Notes under the pieces: generated by a model
The model's input: the letters and a program-made list of their open reading frames with translations, nothing else
What the model was told of the DNA's origin: nothing
Database searches by the model: none
Origin: Talpa occidentalis
Taxonomy: Eukaryota; Chordata; Mammalia; Eulipotyphla; Talpidae
DNA: 64,000 nucleotides
Assembly: GCF_014898055.3 (NCBI RefSeq)
Contig: NW_023603184.1
Span: forward strand, 106,258,615-106,322,614
Direction of reading: 5' to 3'
Shown here: positions 1 through 12,762 of the stretch, one piece after another
How positions within the stretch are numbered: position 1 is the stretch's first letter
Layout of the letters: the number at the start of each line of letters is the position of its first letter
Made by a program: the position numbers and the translations under genes

Positions 1-62
1 GAGCAATGCCTGGTACATTAATCTGTGCTTAATAAATCTTCATGAAATAAATGAATGAACTG
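1..62 (-). repeat. Possible MIR-type SINE end fragment
   Basis: The start of the window reads like the reverse complement of the conserved MIR core edge: a 'GCCTGGTACAT' block followed by a 'GTGCTTAATAAAT' block and a run of ATGAA repeats. MIR elements are ancient tRNA-derived SINEs found in all mammals. Only about 60 bases are visible and the element runs off the left edge, so this is a weak call based on remembered motif order. Confidence 0.35.
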
Positions 63-1528
63 CATTCATTCAAATCTCCTATAAATATATCCATAATAGA
101 GAGAAGGCATAATATGTTTTTAAAATTTTCTTGAAGAACCAGAAAGAGAAATTTAGTATTTGTTGGCCAAGTATGAGATGCATTGAAAGTAAATGAATAA
201 TTAAAATGTGAACAAATTAAACACTGAAAAGGACAGGAAGTAATAGTTGTAACTAATTGCTAAGTTTGCATAAGCACCAAACACCAACTGAGAAGTGAAA
301 TGTTTAATCAGTTGACACCTTTAGCATTTATAAATCCAACAACCATTTTGAAATGTTCCCATAAAAATAACTTAGCCAAGTCACTCTCTTTACTGATAAT
401 AAACTAAAAGATTTGAAGATTCTTCCAACTTTCATATATTTAAAGAAGAATTTTTAGGGTGTTTCGTTGTATAGAGATAGGGAAAAGAATGAGACTAGAT
501 TGTTACAGTGATATAATGAAGTTTCTGACCCAGAATTAAAAACTAAGAGGTATAACTATCCATGATAAGTGTCACAGATATGTAAGTTTTATGCTCAAAA
601 TATACCAAAGTTACTTTCTCCATGGAGTATTGTGCCTTTTAGAGCTCTTCTACAAGATCTGGAAAATGTTCATTTTCTGATTTTTCTCAATATGCTTATG
701 CTGAACAGATGTCTAGGTTGTATGTGTGGCATGGGATAAAGCAAATGTGTCAATATATTGATGTCACTGAGAACTGGGATTTTTGGCTTGGGTGAGAGCA
801 GATACAAAGGGAGAATGAATCAGGTTAAGTACAAATCCTGAAGTTCTGAAGAAATCTGAGGCAGCCATACTAATCATAATGTGAATAATGTCTTAAAAAT
901 ATGCATTTTCTGGCTCTGTACACTGAAAAGACTTGTAGACAATAGTTAACCAATAGTAACGAGTTTATCTGGAAAGCTGATTGTGTCTCTAAATACTATT
1001 TCTCACAAAAAAGGAACCAGATCTTTTGGAAAGATGACTGACTCTAGGTCTGATGCAGGAAGTTTAAGTGAACCTATAATATCCTGTCATACCAGGTAGC
1101 AAGGAAGCTAAGAATAACTACCAGGGTTCTGTCCAAAGGATTTGGGCACCAGTTTAAAGAGAATCCAACTGGCCAACAATAGGATCATTTGAACACCAGT
1201 AGTATGAAAAATGCAATAAATTGAAACAACAATTATATTTCAGTCCATAAGTTCAGTATGGTACCAAAAAGCTAAACTCATTAATCACCCTTAGAAAATT
1301 GCAAGGGAACCAATTTATTGCATTAAAAAAAAGCAGCCCTGTTCTCAGAGTAACCAAAGAGTCCAGGGAAATTTTACTCTTTACAGAATATTTCCAGATA
1401 GTAAATGAGTAAGAAATGATAGAATTGAACTTGCAACCCCCTAATGAATTAGTGGGTCTAGACAATGGGCATTAGTGACTACTTATGTAACCAAAGAGAG
1501 TACTTCCCAATGTTAGTGCCAGACACCA
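63..1528. other. Unassigned AT-rich noncoding sequence
   Basis: No long open reading frame, RNA gene, simple repeat or recognisable transposon was seen. The sequence ends directly at the target-site duplication of the neighbouring L1. Confidence 0.6.
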
Positions 1529-1544
1529 TGTATGACATATTCTT

Positions 1545-2601
1545 TTTTTTTTAAGATTTATTTATTTATTCTTTTTTTAATTTTATTTTTATATTCCCCA
1601 TACAATTGCAACCCCCCCATTCTGACCCCAATCCCTCCCCTCCCACCCCCCACCCCCCAAAAAGTGTCTCTGGTTCATAGCTTTTTGTTGATTTTGATTT
1701 TCACTTTCTTATAGTTATTCATTTTCCTGGTCCCTTATTTAAGTTTTCTAGATTCCTGCTATGAGTGAGACCATCCGGTATTTTTCTTTTTCTTTTTGGC
1801 TTATTTCACTGAGCATGATCCCTTCCAGCGCCATCCATGTTGCTGCAAATTGCATGTGTTTTTTTTTTTTTGAATGCTGAGTAATAATCCATGGTATATA
1901 TGTACCACATCTTCTTGATCCAGTCATCTATTTTTGGGCATTTGGGCTGTTTCCAAAGCTTAGCTATTGTAAATAGTGCTGTTATAAACATAGGGGTGCA
2001 GGTGTTCTTTGGAATTGATGTTTCTGTGTCCTTTGGGTAAATACCTAGGAGTGGAATTGCTGGATCATATGGAAGCTCTATGTTTAGTAGGTCCAGAAAT
2101 CTCCACACAGCTCTCCATAGTGGTTGGACCAGTTTGCACTCCCACCAACAGTGCAGAAGAGTTCCTTTTTCTCTACACCCTCGCCAACATTTGTTGTTGC
2201 TAGTTTTTTTAATGTGTGCCATTCTCACTGGTGTAAGATGGCATCTCATGGTAGTTTTGATTTGCATTTCCCTGATTACAAGTGATGTTGAACATTTTTT
2301 CATATGCCTGTTGGCCATTTGTGTTTCCTCTTCAGAGAAGTTTCTTTTTAGCTTATCTGCCCATTTTTTCACTGGATTATTTTCTTTGTTGTTGTTGAGT
2401 CTCATCAGCTCTTTGCAGATTTTTGTGATCAGTCCTTTATCATTAGTGTTGTGTGCAAAAATGTTCTCCCAGTTGGTGGGGTTTCTCTTTGTTTTTGTTA
2501 TTGTCTCTTTTGCTGTGCAGAAGCTCTTTAATTTGATGTAGTCCCAGCTGTTGATCTTTGCCTTCACTATCACCGCTTTGGGTGATGTGTCTGTAAAGAG
2601 G
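1545..2601 (-). mobile_element. Young LINE-1, 5'-truncated (1.06 kb), minus strand
   Basis: Read on the minus strand, this is the end of L1 ORF2 followed by the family's G-rich 3' UTR and an A-rich tail. It is flanked by a perfect 16-bp target-site duplication, TGTATGACATATTCTT, at 1529-1544 and 2602-2617, which fixes both ends and shows insertion by target-primed reverse transcription. Only the last 850 or so coding bases were copied, typical of 5'-truncated L1 insertions. The sequence is very close to the full-length L1 at 56112-61519. The 3' tail is odd: after the L1 3' end it has an (AAAT)n stretch and CTTAAAA, as the local SINEs do. Confidence 0.95.
1748..2601 (-). pseudogene. L1 ORF2 protein C-terminal remnant
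   Basis: The reading frame runs from inside ORF2 to the position of the normal ORF2 stop at 1748-1750. About 225 codons are open, covering the segment after the reverse transcriptase and the Cys-rich C-terminal domain (residues reading NKCWRGC...HCWWEC). That motif is intact here, whereas the full-length copy has a stop codon in it. A frameshift near 1866, in an A/T run, breaks the last 30-40 residues. There is no start codon or promoter, so this is a dead fragment. Confidence 0.9.
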
Positions 2602-2617
2602 TGTATGACATATTCTT

Positions 2618-5600
2618 GACAAAATAATTGAATATGAATCTTATGAAGCTTATGGATTTACCAATTTACAATGACAAATGTCAGAGGAACACATTTAACA
2701 TCATCACAGGGACACAATCAGCAAAATCCAAACTGTTAGGACACACAGGACAGTTTCTTCAACAATAATAACAACATAAAAAAAAAAAAGAAAAAATTAT
2801 GGATCAGTAGGGAGACCTCGAAAATGGTTTGACATGCAAATTTATTTGATCTAAAAGGCAGAGTAGAATCACATTCACTTTCTTAATGGTATCACTGTAG
2901 ACAGATTAAATTTCAGAGCCCTTAGTTTGCTTCCAAAACTTTTGAAAAGTCTACAAGTAGCAAGTTTTTCCTTCTCTTTAAGAGTTTCCTACACTTGGGA
3001 GAGCTAGGGGAGGCGACAATTGATGCTAAATTAATAGCACAATGTTGAACTTGCCAAGCTCATTTCATCATCTCCACAGGTAGTGGGGTAACTTGGCTTA
3101 CATTCTTTGAGTAAAATGTAGGCTTACCAAACAGAGAGTATGGAGAGAAGTTTCCAGTGTAAATAATTTCTAAAGGTAAACTCAGAGTTTAATCATTCAA
3201 TCCCTTTTTTGCTGGCCAGAATGAGGTATGTTAGCAATGAGCTCAGATATTTGGTCTATCGGGACACTAATATAATGGATGCAGTTCCTTTCAGAATGTG
3301 TTGGATAAGCTCAACTCTGGGTGGGGACGAGAAGTTAGTGTTACGACAATGGTGCTGTATGAGAAAAATCAAAGTAACAAACAGCAGGCAGTACCCTTTC
3401 CCTCTTGAATTTCACCAAGCACTCTACTCCTGCCAGCTTTCAAGTCCAAATAAATTCAACTGGGAGAGCAGAGGGTGGTGACAGGGGCATACAAGTGAGG
3501 GACATTTATCCAGATCTGTGAGCCGCTTTAGATCTCGAATTTCCACCACCCTCCCCTTTGTAACTGTGGTAGTTATGCCCCTGGTGATCTAGCAGACTCC
3601 CTGGCTTGAATTTATCTTGGCAGTTGCATCATCCTCCATAGTAAGAGCAGCTTCTACAACCCCATAGGTCACTTACTACCACTACATCCTTAAAGAGGCT
3701 ATCATTGTAGAACCAAGAAAGAAAATTCACAGAGTGCCAATAAATAGCAGGACATTCACATGCTCCCTCAGATCAAGTCAAGCCAGGCTCGTACCTGTTA
3801 GGAAGGTCATATAGCTTTGCTTTCACACACACAAAATGCTGTTTTAAAGCCATTTTTCTTAACAAGTAGCTAGAGTAAATGGAACCAGTGAGTGATCAAA
3901 GTCAGTGGGGTGTATTCCTCTTCTTGACAGCTGGTCCCAAACCCTCAATTTATTAAACCATGATGGAACCCTAGGACTTACAGAGTTCTGGTTCCAAGAC
4001 ATAGGACTCATCCAGTTTGCGAAGGCTTCATGATGCTTTGTTCCAGGATTGCCTAGAGTCATGTAGAGTTTAATGATAGGAACACCTTCTGATCTTCTGA
4101 GAAATGCATCCTTGGGCCATTTTCTTGTGCAATAGTCACAGAATATACTTAAACCTATAATATATAGCCTTTACACACTCAGGCTACATGGTACAGCCTA
4201 TTATGACCACTGTTGTATGTGGTTACTCCTTGACATAAGTGTAGTTAAGAAAATCATAACTATTGGCCTTGTGACCTGGAGAAGGTTGACCTTCTTGCCC
4301 TTTGGTGGAACAGGTGATTAGTGAACTGAACTGCACCCCCTATAGCTGGAATGGCTCAAAAGCTGGGCTAGGACTAGCTCACTCTTCCAATACTGCCAGA
4401 ACCACTTTCTGCCCCAGGTAGGCACAAAGAACACATCTCCATGCTTTAACAATGGAGCTTGGAGCCAGTCCTGATCCAGGCTCAACCAGCCCAGGGCATA
4501 GTGACGCCTGACCCTGCATCTTCAGCAGCACCAGCTGCTCACCTGCTACCTCATCCTGGGAGCCCTAGCACCTGTCAATTAAAAGACACTTTTAATTCAC
4601 CAATACTAGTGAATGAAACTTGTTTGGAACCCAATCCATGCAAAGCAAACATTTTGATGTTTTGTTTTAAGGAAACAAGACCAATACAGCATTCACAAAA
4701 GCAAATGAGACTTGCTGTAGAAATCAGAAATAATTGAGAGGCTGGGGTCAAGATATTGGGGAGGGTAAAAGTACAAGCCTGTGAGGTAGATGCTTCCCCA
4801 CCTATGAGATACTCCTCATAGCCTCATTTATCTATTGTCTCAAATTTGCCTGTCAGGGAAATATTTTGTTTTGAATATAGTATCAGAATAGGGACCCAGA
4901 AAAAGATGAGCTATATTAAACCATGCACTCCAATTCAACTAGAGATAAAACAAGAGAGAAAGGAGACGTACCTCCAAATTCAATTCTCCTATCTTCAGTT
5001 ATGTTTTATGGGGAACTTATGTCATTCACAAAAGAGATGCAGTTTCCCCAGGGGAGACAGCAGGTGTACATTTCCTCTCAAGGTTATTTAATTGCTGTCA
5101 GGAAGACATATGATTAGCAAAACCAAATGCTAGAAATATGAAGTATAGACAATTTTAAAGTTGTTTATATAGTTGATTACAGTATATCATACAGTGTGTT
5201 TATTTGCCATAAACCTGCCTATCACAAACTGTTTCTACACCTGTGCCTCTGCACTAAACAGCCCAGTGCTTAGCTGTGCATAAATTCCTGGCTGAGAGAA
5301 TGGCCAGAACCCAGCAGAAAGTAGATTTCCCCGATAGTGTCTCTCTGTCACCTCCTCTGTGCCCCTGCTTCACACCAATGGTTTGACCACCTCCAGATGG
5401 GGCCTGTGGCCCGCTGAACTATAGCAGACTCTTCTTTTATGAGAGTCCTTTAAGCTCTACAGGAGGAAAGCAGGGTGGAAATGACAGGTCTTTTGGGTTC
5501 CTCACTGTCCTTTATTACATCGCTACTCAAAGTGAAGCCCACCATCTGTAATCTGTTGGTTACTGTTCAGAAATGAGGCAAGTACAGAACTGAGAGGAAG

Positions 5601-6045
5601 CATTTAGAACTGTTGAGAGCCATTTGGCAACAAGAGTTTATGTCTGTTGAATCTAATAAAAAAAAGAACTTGAATTTTGTATGTATTGGTTTTTTATTCC
5701 ATTTTAAGTTGTTTTTATTGCATTGTGTAAAATATCAGTCTGTGACAGATTGGTAATTACAAAAAATTGATCTGCCACTACACGGCTCAAGAAGCACTGA
5801 CTTAGAGTGACAGCCCCCTACATGCTAGATGCCTTGCTTTCACTTTGACGCTCTGAGAGTCCCCACGGGGCAACTGATGACAAAAATGTGGACCTACCAA
5901 GGTGGTCTTGCCAAAGGGCCAAATGGTCACTCCTAGGTAAAAAGCAAAAATCTAATCTACCTTATGTGTGTTAGGTCTATACCAGGGATTGGTAACTGTA
6001 ATGAAATCATCTCAGCTGATCCGTGGTCATACACTAACCCTTAGG
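2618..6045. other. Unassigned noncoding sequence
   Basis: About 3.4 kb without a gene. Reading frames are short and lack family features. At 3482-3583 two 10-base arms (CAGGGGCATA and its complement) face each other about 80 bases apart. At about 5520-5805 the ends resemble terminal sequences of old hAT-type elements, but too weakly to call. Parts of 3.1-4.1 kb have the feel of a decayed retroelement that I cannot classify. Confidence 0.5.
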
Positions 6046-6049
6046 ATTT

Positions 6050-6160
6050 TCAATAGTAGTAATACCAGTAGCAATAACAGCAGCTAAAATTTACATAGGA
6101 CTTATGGTGCAGATACTGCCCAAAATGCCTTACATATACACAAATATTGAAAGCTTCTTT
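6050..6160 (+). repeat. Possible MIR fragment
   Basis: The run of AATA/CAGCAGCTAAAATTTACATAG followed by a sequence like the MIR 'tactgtgccaggcactgttctaagtgctttacat' core suggests an ancient MIR on the plus strand. Divergence is high, so confidence is modest. Confidence 0.4.
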
Positions 6161-6524
6161 TTCCTTTGGAATGATGTATATTCTCACCTGTACATGTACA
6201 CAGGGAAATTTAGCATCGAATCTCTTTATAATAATTCCTTACAGAGCCATGTAAGTGGCTACTGACTGATCCTTTATTAAGGTATTTTAAGACACTATCC
6301 TAAATATACTAGAAACAATAATTAAAGAGTAGAAGTGAGAGTTCTGTCTTCAGATATTGGTCAAACAATAGCATCAGAAAAAAATTAATACAGAACAGCA
6401 TTCAATTTTAGAAAAAACAAGGATTTTTTGTTTTGTATTTCTTTTTTATTTTGGGTAGGATAGTCTGAACTTGTTTTTTGTTGTTATTATTACATTTGGA
6501 AATTCTCAGGTACAAAACAGGGAA

Positions 6525-6566
6525 ATACACACACACACATACACACACACACATATGTATATGTAC
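6525..6566. repeat. (CA)n microsatellite, interrupted
   Basis: Two short CA runs separated by a T, running into a TATG segment. Likely length-variable. Confidence 0.9.
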
Positions 6567-6639
6567 TGACCCTGGAAACTATATGACTTTGATGAAAGAA
6601 ACTAAAGACACAAGTAAATGAAAGCTATCCCTTGTTTAG

Positions 6640-8335
6640 CGATGACAGTCATTAAAATCGTTAAAAAGTCCATACAACCCAAAGTCATATACAGAATCAC
6701 CCACAAAATCATATATAGAATCAATGCAATCTCTATTAAAACTCCATTAGCATTTTTCACAGAAACAGAAATGAACAATCCTAAAATTTACATGGGATCA
6801 CAAAGACCTCATATAGCTAAAATAATCCCGAGAAAGAACAAGCTATACTATAAAATTGTAGTAATCCAAACAGTATCAATACTGGCATAAAATAGACACA
6901 TAAAATAATGACCCTCAAAAATAAACCATCACATCTATATCAACTAGTATTTCACAAAGGAGCCAGACTACTCAATGGAGAAAGGACATATTTTTAAATA
7001 AATGTATAAGCACCTGCAGAAAGGTGAAATTGAAACTCTATCTTACACCATTTACAAAAATTAACTCAAAACGGTTTAAAGACTTAAACATAAGACATGA
7101 AACCATAAAACTCTTAAAGAAAGCAAGGAACAGCTCTTGACATTGACTTTGATAATAATATTTTAGATGTGACACCAAAAGTACAAGCAATAAAGCAAAA
7201 AGTCATAAATGGAACTACATAAACTAAAGAGCTTCTGAATTGCAAAAGGAACAATCAACATATGAAAGGGCAACCATAAAATGGGTGGCAATATTTGCCA
7301 ATTGCACATTCAATAATGACAAAACACAAAACAAAAAGCAATCCAATTGAAAGCCAATCAAAGACTTGAATAGATAGATTCTTTCCAAAGAAAACATATA
7401 AATGGCCAAACAGTACATGAAAAGATGCTAAACATCTCTAATCATCAAGGTATGAAAATCAAAACTACTATGAGATGTCACCTCACATCTCATCTTAGAA
7501 TATCATCCAAAAGATAAAAGTTTTGGCAAAGAGGTGAAGAAAAGGGAACAGTTGTTGTATACTGTTGATAGGGATGTAAATTGGCACAGTTCCTATGGAA
7601 AACAGTAGGGCGATTCCTCAAAAAAATAAAACTAGAACTATGTAATCTAGCAATCCTGCTTCCAGATATATAAAATCAGAATCTTGGAGAGATAGCTGCA
7701 TGCTATTTCAGCATTATTTATGACAGCCAAGATATGGAAACAACCTAAGTGCCCATCAACAGATGAATGGATAATAAAATGTGGTTGATATACAATGGAC
7801 TATTATTCTCCTGAGAGAAAGAAGGAAATTTTGTCTTTTGCGATGACATGAATAGACCTTGAGGGCATTATGTTAAGTGAAATAAACCAGAAAGATAAAT
7901 TTTATTGGATATCACTTATATTTGGATCTTTATATATGTCACTTCTATATAGGATTTTTGGTTTTAAGAATCATAAAAGCTGAACTTAAAAACAGAGCAG
8001 AATGGTGGTCTCCAGGGGCTCAGACTGGGAGAAACTGGGAGATGTTGGTCAAAGGATTCAAATTTTCAGTTATAAGATGAATAAGTTTGGGATATCTTAT
8101 GTACTGCATGGTGATTATAGTTAATAATATTGTATTGTATACTTGAACACTGTTAAGAGAGATCTTTAATGCCCTCACCACACAAAAAAGAGGTAATTAT
8201 GTGAAGTGATGGAGGTGTTGTTAGCTAACACAAGATGGTAGACATTGTGAGTGTAGCAAATCAACACAAAGTATACCTTAAATTTACACAATGTATATCA
8301 ATTATATCTCAATAAACCTAGAAAATAAAATATAT
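6640..8335 (+). mobile_element. Ancient LINE-1 3' half, plus strand
   Basis: This stretch follows the order of the L1 ORF2 3' half. It includes the region before 'AAAGAGCTTCTG', the 'AAAACTACTATGAGATGTCACCTCA' area, a 'ggaaacaacctaagtgcccatcaac' area and the ORF2 end. It finishes with a 3' UTR in TTATATCTCAATAAACCT and an A-rich end. Frames are broken throughout. Compared with the young L1 copies in this window it is strongly diverged and has a different, non-G-rich 3' UTR, so it belongs to an old mammalian L1 group. The left edge is approximate. Confidence 0.8.
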
Positions 8336-10300
8336 TGTCTTCATCAGCAAAATGATGACCCTGCAAGGCATGGGGCCACATAGAATGACATCTTTCTGTG
8401 ATACTCTCTTGTATGCTGGTTCCTTTTGCCCTGGATAAAATACTTCATTAAGTGACTTCATTAAGTCTCCTCCCTTCAAAATAAATATCCAACCACTTTC
8501 TCCTCTTGTCTTTCTTAGAATAAAAAAAACACATATCTAAAGAAATTCAAGGAGCAATCATAAGGAAGTTTTAAATTGACTGTTTTACTTAGACTTGATT
8601 AGGTCACTACAAAATGCAAATCTTTTTTGTCAACTTTCTATAACCTTGGCAAAGTAATTTTTTTTGTCTTCAAGTCCATGCTGTTGAAAATTTTACCATG
8701 CACTCCCCAGAAGCTAGGTCTTAATGTTAAACTGCACTCCTAGAAGGGCAAAGATAATGTGTAAAAAACAATGTCAGTGATGCAGATGAAAAATAAATGA
8801 ATGTTAGAGCAACTCCTGGGCAGCAGAGAAATACACCAATATTTACATAATCCCAGTGTGCACACATGACTTCTATATTTTCCAGCTGAAACTCATCTGG
8901 CTTTCCTCAAGATCTCAAATGCAGTGAATTCTAGGCAGCACCTAATATTTATTCATGCCATTGTCAAGAGCATCTTTGCAGTTCTTGCCAAGGTCTGTCA
9001 TTGAATATGTTTATCCAGCTGCATGGCAAAAACATAATACACAGTCATCATTTTACTCAGTCACTTACTCAATATTTTCTCCTATGATTAAATTAACTCA
9101 TAAATATAACACTTTTAATGCCAGAAAGTCATGGTTCATCCAGCCAGTTGAACAGTTGTTTGTCCACTTTCTAAAGTTGCTGGGCATTCAGTCATTTCAT
9201 TATAGAGCTTGAAATAATGAAAATCATTCCATTTACTTAACATGCACAATAGAGCAGGAGCCTTCCACGAGCTTCTCTATTACGCAGTGTAAGGCCATAG
9301 AAGAAATTTTTATAAGAAGCTCTGAAGAGCCATGGGGGCTGGATTGAAAACAGTCTTGATGTATAGACACAAATCTGCTCTGACGACCTAATGCAAAGGA
9401 CAGAGATGCTGGCTCTATCTGCAACTGGCACAATTTCTCCCTCAACTGAGGAAGGTTTCAAATAAACACACACATCTTGGTCTGGCTTGTGCTGGGTTCA
9501 TTACCAGATAATGTGAACCCTGCAGGCTGTTTCTATGTGCTGTGGCATTTTTGAAACTCCTCTGAACATTCATACCAGTCTGCTTTTTTAAAGCAGTCTA
9601 CATACACACTCAATTTCAAAACAGGATCAAAGCTTAAGGCAAGAATCTGTGGTTGGTTGCCCTGGATTTAGCTCTGGGGACAGCAAAATGCACATCTACA
9701 TACAACAGATAGCTGGTCCTCGAGGCAAGAGCCACACACCACAGGACCCTTATCAAATCACCTTCTGAATAAAATATTTATAGCTGGCACTGCAGGGCTT
9801 AGTTTTCCTAGAATTATATCCAAATTTGCTTGATCATTCTAGGAATAGCCTTGGTTAGCAATTGCTCATAATGTCAACGCTTTTGGAACTTTTTACAATC
9901 ATTTTATTGTTTTTATTTCAAAAATAAAACTTAAAGGAGCTTGAAAAGTAGATTTTTAGACGATCACGCAATGGTTCAATTTCAGTGGTTTCAGCTCTGT
10001 GCATTTTATTTTATGGACACCCACTGAAATTAACCAAAATTAATCCATATTTGAACAAAAACTGTAGATACAAATGAGCCCTAACTTCCTAGCCGGCTCG
10101 GCACGGTGTACTAGCTGAAGTGTTTGGAATGCATTGGCCCTAGGAGACGAAGAAGTTATAGCAAACAGCATATGGGTTTTAAAATCTGGAACTATCCAAG
10201 ACAGAACAAGAAAGCTATTTTCACTTTACTTGCTCCCTTTTTTTTTTTTTTCTTTCCGGAAAATGAATGATTTCTAATCATATTTTATTTCCATCTTTAG

Positions 10301-10340
10301 AGTTTGATCCTGAAAGAGCCAGGTCAGATTAAAATTGCTG
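10301..10340 (+). other. Candidate 40-bp exon bounded by good splice motifs
   Basis: Upstream are a branch-point-like TTCTAAT and a pyrimidine-rich stretch ending in TTTCCATCTTTAG at 10300. Downstream is a strong donor, CTG|GTGAGT, starting at 10341. The 40 bases are open in one frame, reading SLILKEPGQIKIA, and that frame continues past the donor. The length is not a multiple of three. No gene is recognised. Pseudo-exons with such motifs are common in mammalian DNA, so this is only a candidate. Confidence 0.25.
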
Positions 10341-12189
10341 GTGAGTTTGCAGCCCTGTGCAGTGATTACCTAATGCATTTGTGTCATCTGCTTTCCTTGT
10401 TGTGTGAAAACACACTAAGGAAATGTGTAAGTCCCCTGAATTGTTCCCGACTCTTTTATTCACCTTTCAGCATGCTAGTTCCTTCCTTGGCATTGATATC
10501 ATTATGCATTTGTCAAAGATAGACTGTCACTTTAGGGCCTCTATTATGTGCAAGATTTGGCAGCAAATTTTGCCACTGGGATTTGCTTATATCCTCTGTA
10601 TGTTATTGTACTTCTTTGGCATTCAGTAAATTCCGTACACCCACTTCTTTGATGTTCATTCCAGCCCCTAAATGTGGAAACAATGACTGAAATTTTGGAT
10701 CAAAGCATCCCATAGATGGCAGGCAACACAGCTCTCTGATAATTCACTAGAACAGAGAGCACCACCCCATCCCCCCCCACAAATGTAGGCCAATGGTCCT
10801 CAAAAAAAAGCTCTCTGGCTTCCCCAAAGTAAAGGCATGAGAGGAAGTCAAAGAAAACAATTCCAAGGTTTTAGGAAAAAGAAAGAGACTAAACTGGATG
10901 ACTTAAATTGAAGCTCATGGTCATTTCCAACTATACAGAAAACTAATTGCAGTTTCAAATAGTTCGCTCTGGACCAGGATTTTGTCAGGTTAGGAGAAGT
11001 CTCCAGATGTAATTTCTGTATAAGTCAGCTGCATGAGTTGGCCCTTATATTTTTAATGAATATTTTTTAAAGAGCTAAAGGATAAATGAACTAAGGAATT
11101 TTAAAAGAAATTTTAAAGACACCAGAGCAACCAAGATTTCAGCAAGTTACTTTTGGAAACTAGAATTAGCTCTCTGGAACACATTTTCCGAGTTTGCTTT
11201 GCTTTACTCCTGAGAAGCCAATGCAAATAATTACTTCATTCAATTTGCTTTATAGGTCAGCCTTGACTCATAAAAGCATTAAGGCAGGTAACCCCCCTAG
11301 GGGTGTTGGAAGACAGAAGAGCAAGTAGATATAACTCTTGTAAGCTTTTGGGTAGGGGGGGGGATGCACTTTATAAATGCAAGGTATTTTTTGCCTGTGT
11401 TTTCACTTCATTCCATTTGGTATCCAAAATGTACTCATTATAATTAATATAAAATGTTGGGAGCAATTATAAAAGTACCATACCTTAGTTAAATATAGTA
11501 AAGAAGATAATTGGGTTTGGAGAATCTCATCCTGTGTAAATTAGAAGAATTCCCAATAGAATGCCATAATTGAGAATTGGGCTGGCTGCACCGATGGAGA
11601 ATAGAGTCGTCTTAGCATGATAGCATGTGTTCAATCAAAGGTGGAGCGCCAAGGAGGTAACACGACAGCCCTTAAAATAGTTTCAGATTGCTTCTCTAAA
11701 TGGGACGTTTTTTAACTGTCAGGCGTATGCAACAGTGACATCCAGCGGTTGTGGAGGTAATTGCAAGTGTGTCTCTTCAAAGTAAGTTTTATATTATAAT
11801 CAAATATTCTGTACTGGAGAATGTTGTCTGCATTCTTTAAATGGCCACAATGGAAGTCAATAATTCAGACTGAATGCCAAGTAAAACAAAATGAGCTTAG
11901 TTTATTTACTAGGTAGTTTCCAAAGTCTGTTGTTATGTTATTGTCATTTTATTTTTCACTCATATTACAGTTATAGTGGCTTTATTCTCCAAGGTCTGTC
12001 TAACCCTCCTAGGCGTACTTAGATATTTTTGCAAGCATAAATGATACTGTGTGCATACTGCATAAAGAACAAAATGGAAGCTGCATTTGACTCCACTGGT
12101 AAATACTCCAGTGAATACATCTGATGTTGGACGTTTTCTATTCATTGTTCTGGAATTGCTCTAAGATGTTCATTAAGATTTTTTCAAGA

Positions 12190-12300
12190 CTTTGAAGAAG
12201 AGAAAGAAGTAAGGGAAAGATAGGGATAGGAAAAGAGAGAGGTGGTGAGGAAAAAGGAAAGAAAGGATGGAAGGAAGAAGGAGAGAGAAGAAAGAACAGG
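12190..12300. repeat. Purine-rich (GA-rich) low-complexity tract
   Basis: About 110 bases made up almost entirely of A and G on the plus strand, with GAAG, GGAA and GAGA blocks. It may form unusual DNA structure. No coding content. Confidence 0.85.
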
Positions 12301-12762
12301 ACTGCTCACTGAAGGTAAATAAGTTTTAGCAACAGATATGTACATGCAATATTATTTCTAAGCAGGGACTTCAAGGAGATATTAGCCTCCAAATTTTTTT
12401 TTAATTGTCTCCTTCTACTTCTAGGCAGTTTACTGAATAAGATTTTTTTAAAGTAATGAATTTCATCATTAACAGAAAAAAATCCGAGAACAGCTGCTGT
12501 TGCTTCAAAGCATGTAGACCAGTGCCACTTGTAAGAGGATGCTGGGAAAATCATTGCCTCTGGACAGAGCGCATTAGCTAAAACTGGCCTGTAAGTTTTT
12601 TCTGGCCCCATCAATGCTGGGCCTAGGTGACTGCTTCCCAACCTCCCAGGTGGCAGCCCTTCAGAAGACTGTCATCTCCTGGCAAAGCACTTCTCAAACT
12701 TAGACTTCCTCAATGTTGGGGTTTTTCCCTTCAACTGCTTACCTCTTTAAAGTTCTTAAGAT

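Larger units (their letters stand above)
8336..12748. other. Unassigned noncoding sequence
   Basis: About 4.4 kb with no repeat I can name, apart from a purine-rich tract near its end. It contains a splice-site-bounded candidate exon at 10301-10340 and a weaker one at 11723-11781, described separately. Several short A/T-rich blocks could be regulatory, but none is distinctive. Confidence 0.5.

Noticed and set aside
5520..5805. hAT-type element suggested by CTACTCAAAGTG and CAAGAAGCACTGA ends
   Set aside because: Inverted termini are too imperfect and the interior is not recognisable.
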